A DNA stretch of 8,904 nucleotides from Bacillota bacterium (GTDB lineage: Bacteria > Bacillota_I > Bacilli_A > Acholeplasmatales > Acholeplasmataceae), in assembly GCA_006226985.1 (NCBI GenBank), contig SBGC01000039.1:1-8904 (forward strand), written 5' to 3'. The stretch's first letter is position 1. Every line of letters begins with the position of its first letter. This document shows positions 8,101-8,904 of the stretch, piece after piece. The notes beneath the pieces are model-generated. The model was given only the letters and a program-made list of their open reading frames with translations, did no database searches and was not told where the DNA came from. Position numbers and translations under genes: made by a program.

Positions 8101-8245
8101 CAATGAGTTGACCTCGATTGACGTAGTAAACCCACATCGGTATGCCATATAATCCGGCAACACCTGGCAGGAATGACGCAAATGGTTTTTTCTGATCATA
8201 GTTTTTGATGATAAATTGGTTATTTTCGTAACGATAATCTTTCAT
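5120..8245 (-). CDS. Inverting glycoside phosphorylase (GH94/GH149/GH161 group), probable beta-1,3-oligoglucan phosphorylase
   Basis: A 1041-residue cytoplasmic enzyme predicted to split a terminal glucose from beta-glucan oligosaccharides with phosphate, giving glucose 1-phosphate. Visible in order: an N-terminal beta-sandwich with GIPMWVYYVNRGQ (34-46), FSPANLAYR and GFRTFIKI (77-84); a helical (alpha/alpha)6-type domain with SYRDVNQNRRND (396-407), GTGYWSDHWVYNMDLLD (510-526) and KPGWNDAMNG (635-644); then HGRGFVARLTGTTSE (920-934) and a small C-terminal beta-domain. By analogy with the WND motif of GH94, Asp640 is the likely general acid, and the RDxNQ block the -1 site. It is longer than GH94 enzymes (about 800) and the N-terminal motifs differ, which favours GH149 or GH161. 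The ATG at 8245 is chosen over TTG 8251 because AGAGG sits six bases upstream. Function is inferred from fold and beta-1,3-glucanase neighbours; cellobiose or laminaribiose specificity remains possible. Confidence 0.85.
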   Translation of the reverse strand: MKDYRYENNQFIIKNYDQKKPFASFLPGVAGLYGIPMWVYYVNRGQLIAGFGIENKDHAILDFSPANLAYRRTEIDGFRTFIKIDGQTYEAFQVHKNPTNRYLKIESNAVSIEEEIHGVLVTVKYFNVSKQNYPGLVRKVTIKNLDQQPKTIELIDGLATMWPYGTNAFMVKNMSNLAVAWFDVFNQENNMPYMKNRSTTEDTAEVGNVDQGHFYVSVNQDSKKLSVIYDPTLIFGYETSLKNPVQFEDRPLIDLLKSKQASVNQLLSGFSADAFELENTYTFYTLFGQMNSLDELNEKGKLFTFEYFETLERYAAELEKEVLNPLQVKTSYPLFDAYLKQSFLDNFLRGGYPLVFKGKNNQPIVYHVYSRIHGDMEREYNNFFVEPAYFSHGNGSYRDVNQNRRNDIYFVPEAGLFNIRQFIELIQLDGHNPLTIQGSRLVVDASDIPHILKDVITHQEDVKKVLSKPFTPGKLMTTIDHINIELACEKEAFLNHVMHYATQDIESVYGTGYWSDHWVYNMDLLDQYLNIYPDKLEELLFQGSYRFYQSHISVYPRSIKYVLNHENQVRQLEPLYHDQEKIDKAHIKVNQTNFHKTKDHSVFKTSLFAKYVHLALIKFASLDPEMMGVMMDSEKPGWNDAMNGLPAIFGSGVSETIALKRLLVFLKDTVKSLNKDSYQLPQVFIDLFSDVLKAIPNGFDAIQDTRENFDEKNRIFIDPSVSHISAKDLLYGLDVMIDKVNEGLEKARNIGEGILPTYFTFEAKEFDVTDRKHPITKTSCVSVHSWTYRMLPHYLEAPANDLKITEDKAVAKTIYDRIKKTELFDKEQKLYLTSRPLDEETLTIGRARAFTKGWLEREACFMHMSYKYLIGLMKSGLYDEYYQDIKTSMPPFMNPEVYGRSLLENVSFIATSNNPNMHNHGRGFVARLTGTTSEAMTLMFLMMLGKHPFTYEQHELHFHVEPKLEASFFDENNQVSLRLFDYIDLTIVNPLKKHTYQGLNPVSYELYEKGKLTTVKASKVSGELAIKIRDRHFEKIVVTLG

Positions 8246-8247
8246 GT

Positions 8248-8904
8248 TCAACCTCTTTGTAAATTTGTAATAAATTCTGATTGGTAAACTCTAACATATT
8301 CAACTTCCATACGTTGCGGGAAAATATCAGGGTTAACACCTTGTGCTCCACCCCAATCACCACCTACAGCGATATTAAGAAGGAGATGGAATGAAATATC
8401 AAATGGCCATTGATTTTGGTTTGGACAAGTGACTGTAGGAAGTGAAAATCTAAAATATCTCACATCATCAATGAGGAAGTGAATACGATCTGGTAACCAT
8501 TCAATCGAATATTTATGGAATTCAGTGCTTGCAGTAGGGATAATCTTACTTCCACTACGTTGAGTTCCTATTTTGTGGTTATAGTCTTTTGTATGAATGC
8601 TTCCGTGAATTTTGTTTTGATCATAACCTACGTGTTCCATGATATCAATCTCGCCACTATTTGGCCACTGACCATAAAATGGTGATGTTGGTAACATCCA
8701 AATAGCTGGCCATGTGCCAAGCCCTGTAGGAAGTTTTGCAGAGACTTCTATTTTTCCGTATTTCCATGATTGTTTACCACGTGTCACGATACGTGCGGAC
8801 GTGTATTCTCTACCTAAGTAATCTTCTTTTCTTGCTTCAATAATTAAATTGCCTGCTTCAACCCATGCATTACCACTACTTCTGTAATACTGGAGTTCGT
8901 TGTT
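8248..8904 (-). CDS. GH16 laminarinase-type endo-beta-1,3-glucanase, N-terminus cut by window edge
   Basis: The last 218 codons of a retaining endo-beta-1,3-glucanase; the frame is open to the right edge. The visible part begins with NNELQYY and WVEAGNLIIEAR, a standard early block of GH16 laminarinases, so about one strand region plus any signal peptide is missing. The catalytic motif EIDIME (nucleotides 8635-8652) supplies nucleophile and acid/base Glu. The six-residue form with Met is that of laminarinases, whereas lichenases have EIDIEF. Further family blocks are TWPAIWMLP, HVGYD, SIHTKDYNH, FHKYSIEW and FHLLLNIAVGGDWGG. The protein ends shortly after VEYVRVYQ, so no carbohydrate-binding module follows at the C-terminus. 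The GTG near 8787 is an internal valine, not the start. It is the first gene visible in the operon. Secretion is expected for the family but cannot be seen here. Confidence 0.94.
   Translation of the reverse strand, partial: NNELQYYRSSGNAWVEAGNLIIEARKEDYLGREYTSARIVTRGKQSWKYGKIEVSAKLPTGLGTWPAIWMLPTSPFYGQWPNSGEIDIMEHVGYDQNKIHGSIHTKDYNHKIGTQRSGSKIIPTASTEFHKYSIEWLPDRIHFLIDDVRYFRFSLPTVTCPNQNQWPFDISFHLLLNIAVGGDWGGAQGVNPDIFPQRMEVEYVRVYQSEFITNLQRG
8252..8256 (-). promoter_or_regulatory. AGAGG ribosome binding site that decides the phosphorylase start
   Basis: AGAGG (within AAAGAGGT) is six bases before the ATG at 8245 and only one base from the alternative TTG at 8251, so the ATG is preferred. The site is encoded by the last codons of the GH16 gene (Gln-Arg-Gly), and the GH16 TGA lies two bases before the ATG. 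Confidence 0.75.

Noticed and set aside
8246..8251. TTG at 8251 as the start of the phosphorylase
   Set aside because: The AGAGG site would be one base from this TTG, too close; the ATG two codons later has proper spacing.
8248..8787. GH16 gene starting at the GTG at 8787
   Set aside because: The frame continues to the window edge with conserved laminarinase sequence (ELQYY, GNLIIEAR), so the GTG is an internal valine codon.

Overview
The window is a polysaccharide-utilisation gene cluster read entirely on the minus strand. It is AT-rich (by eye about one third G+C). It has strong AGGAGG-type ribosome binding sites, a Gram-positive-style lipoprotein signal, and uses TGA as a stop codon (end of the GH16 gene). 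This fits a low-G+C Firmicute or a standard-code Mollicute of the Acholeplasma type; the window alone does not settle the genus. Code-4 mycoplasmas are unlikely, because tryptophan is encoded by TGG throughout and the reading frames are intact under the standard code.

In transcription order (high to low coordinates) the layout is: a GH16 laminarinase-type endo-beta-1,3-glucanase cut by the right window edge (8248-8904); a 1041-residue inverting glycoside phosphorylase of the GH94/GH149/GH161 group, most likely acting on beta-1,3-oligoglucans (5120-8245); a GH5 exo-beta-1,3-glucanase resembling the yeast Exg1 type (4103-5110); a GH3 beta-glucosidase/exoglucanase with a lipoprotein signal peptide (2212-4098); a GH30 enzyme, probably a beta-glucosidase or beta-1,6-glucanase (872-2200); and a LacI-family regulator cut by the left edge (1-806). 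The five enzyme genes are separated by -1 to 11 bases, and several stop codons sit inside or next to the next gene's ribosome binding site. They form one translationally coupled unit. The only real gap is 65 bases before the regulator, and it holds a near-consensus sigma-A promoter.

Together the genes read as a route for beta-1,3-glucan with beta-1,6 branches (laminarin, fungal or algal cell-wall glucan). GH16 would cut the chain and the GH3 lipoprotein would trim products at the cell surface. Imported oligosaccharides would then be phosphorolysed to glucose 1-phosphate, while cytoplasmic GH5 and GH30 enzymes remove the remaining beta-1,3 and beta-1,6 linkages. The LacI protein is the likely local repressor. 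No transporter is visible, so uptake genes, the main promoter and its operators are expected beyond the right edge. There is no stretch of 300 bases without a gene, and I see no RNA gene, mobile element or CRISPR array.
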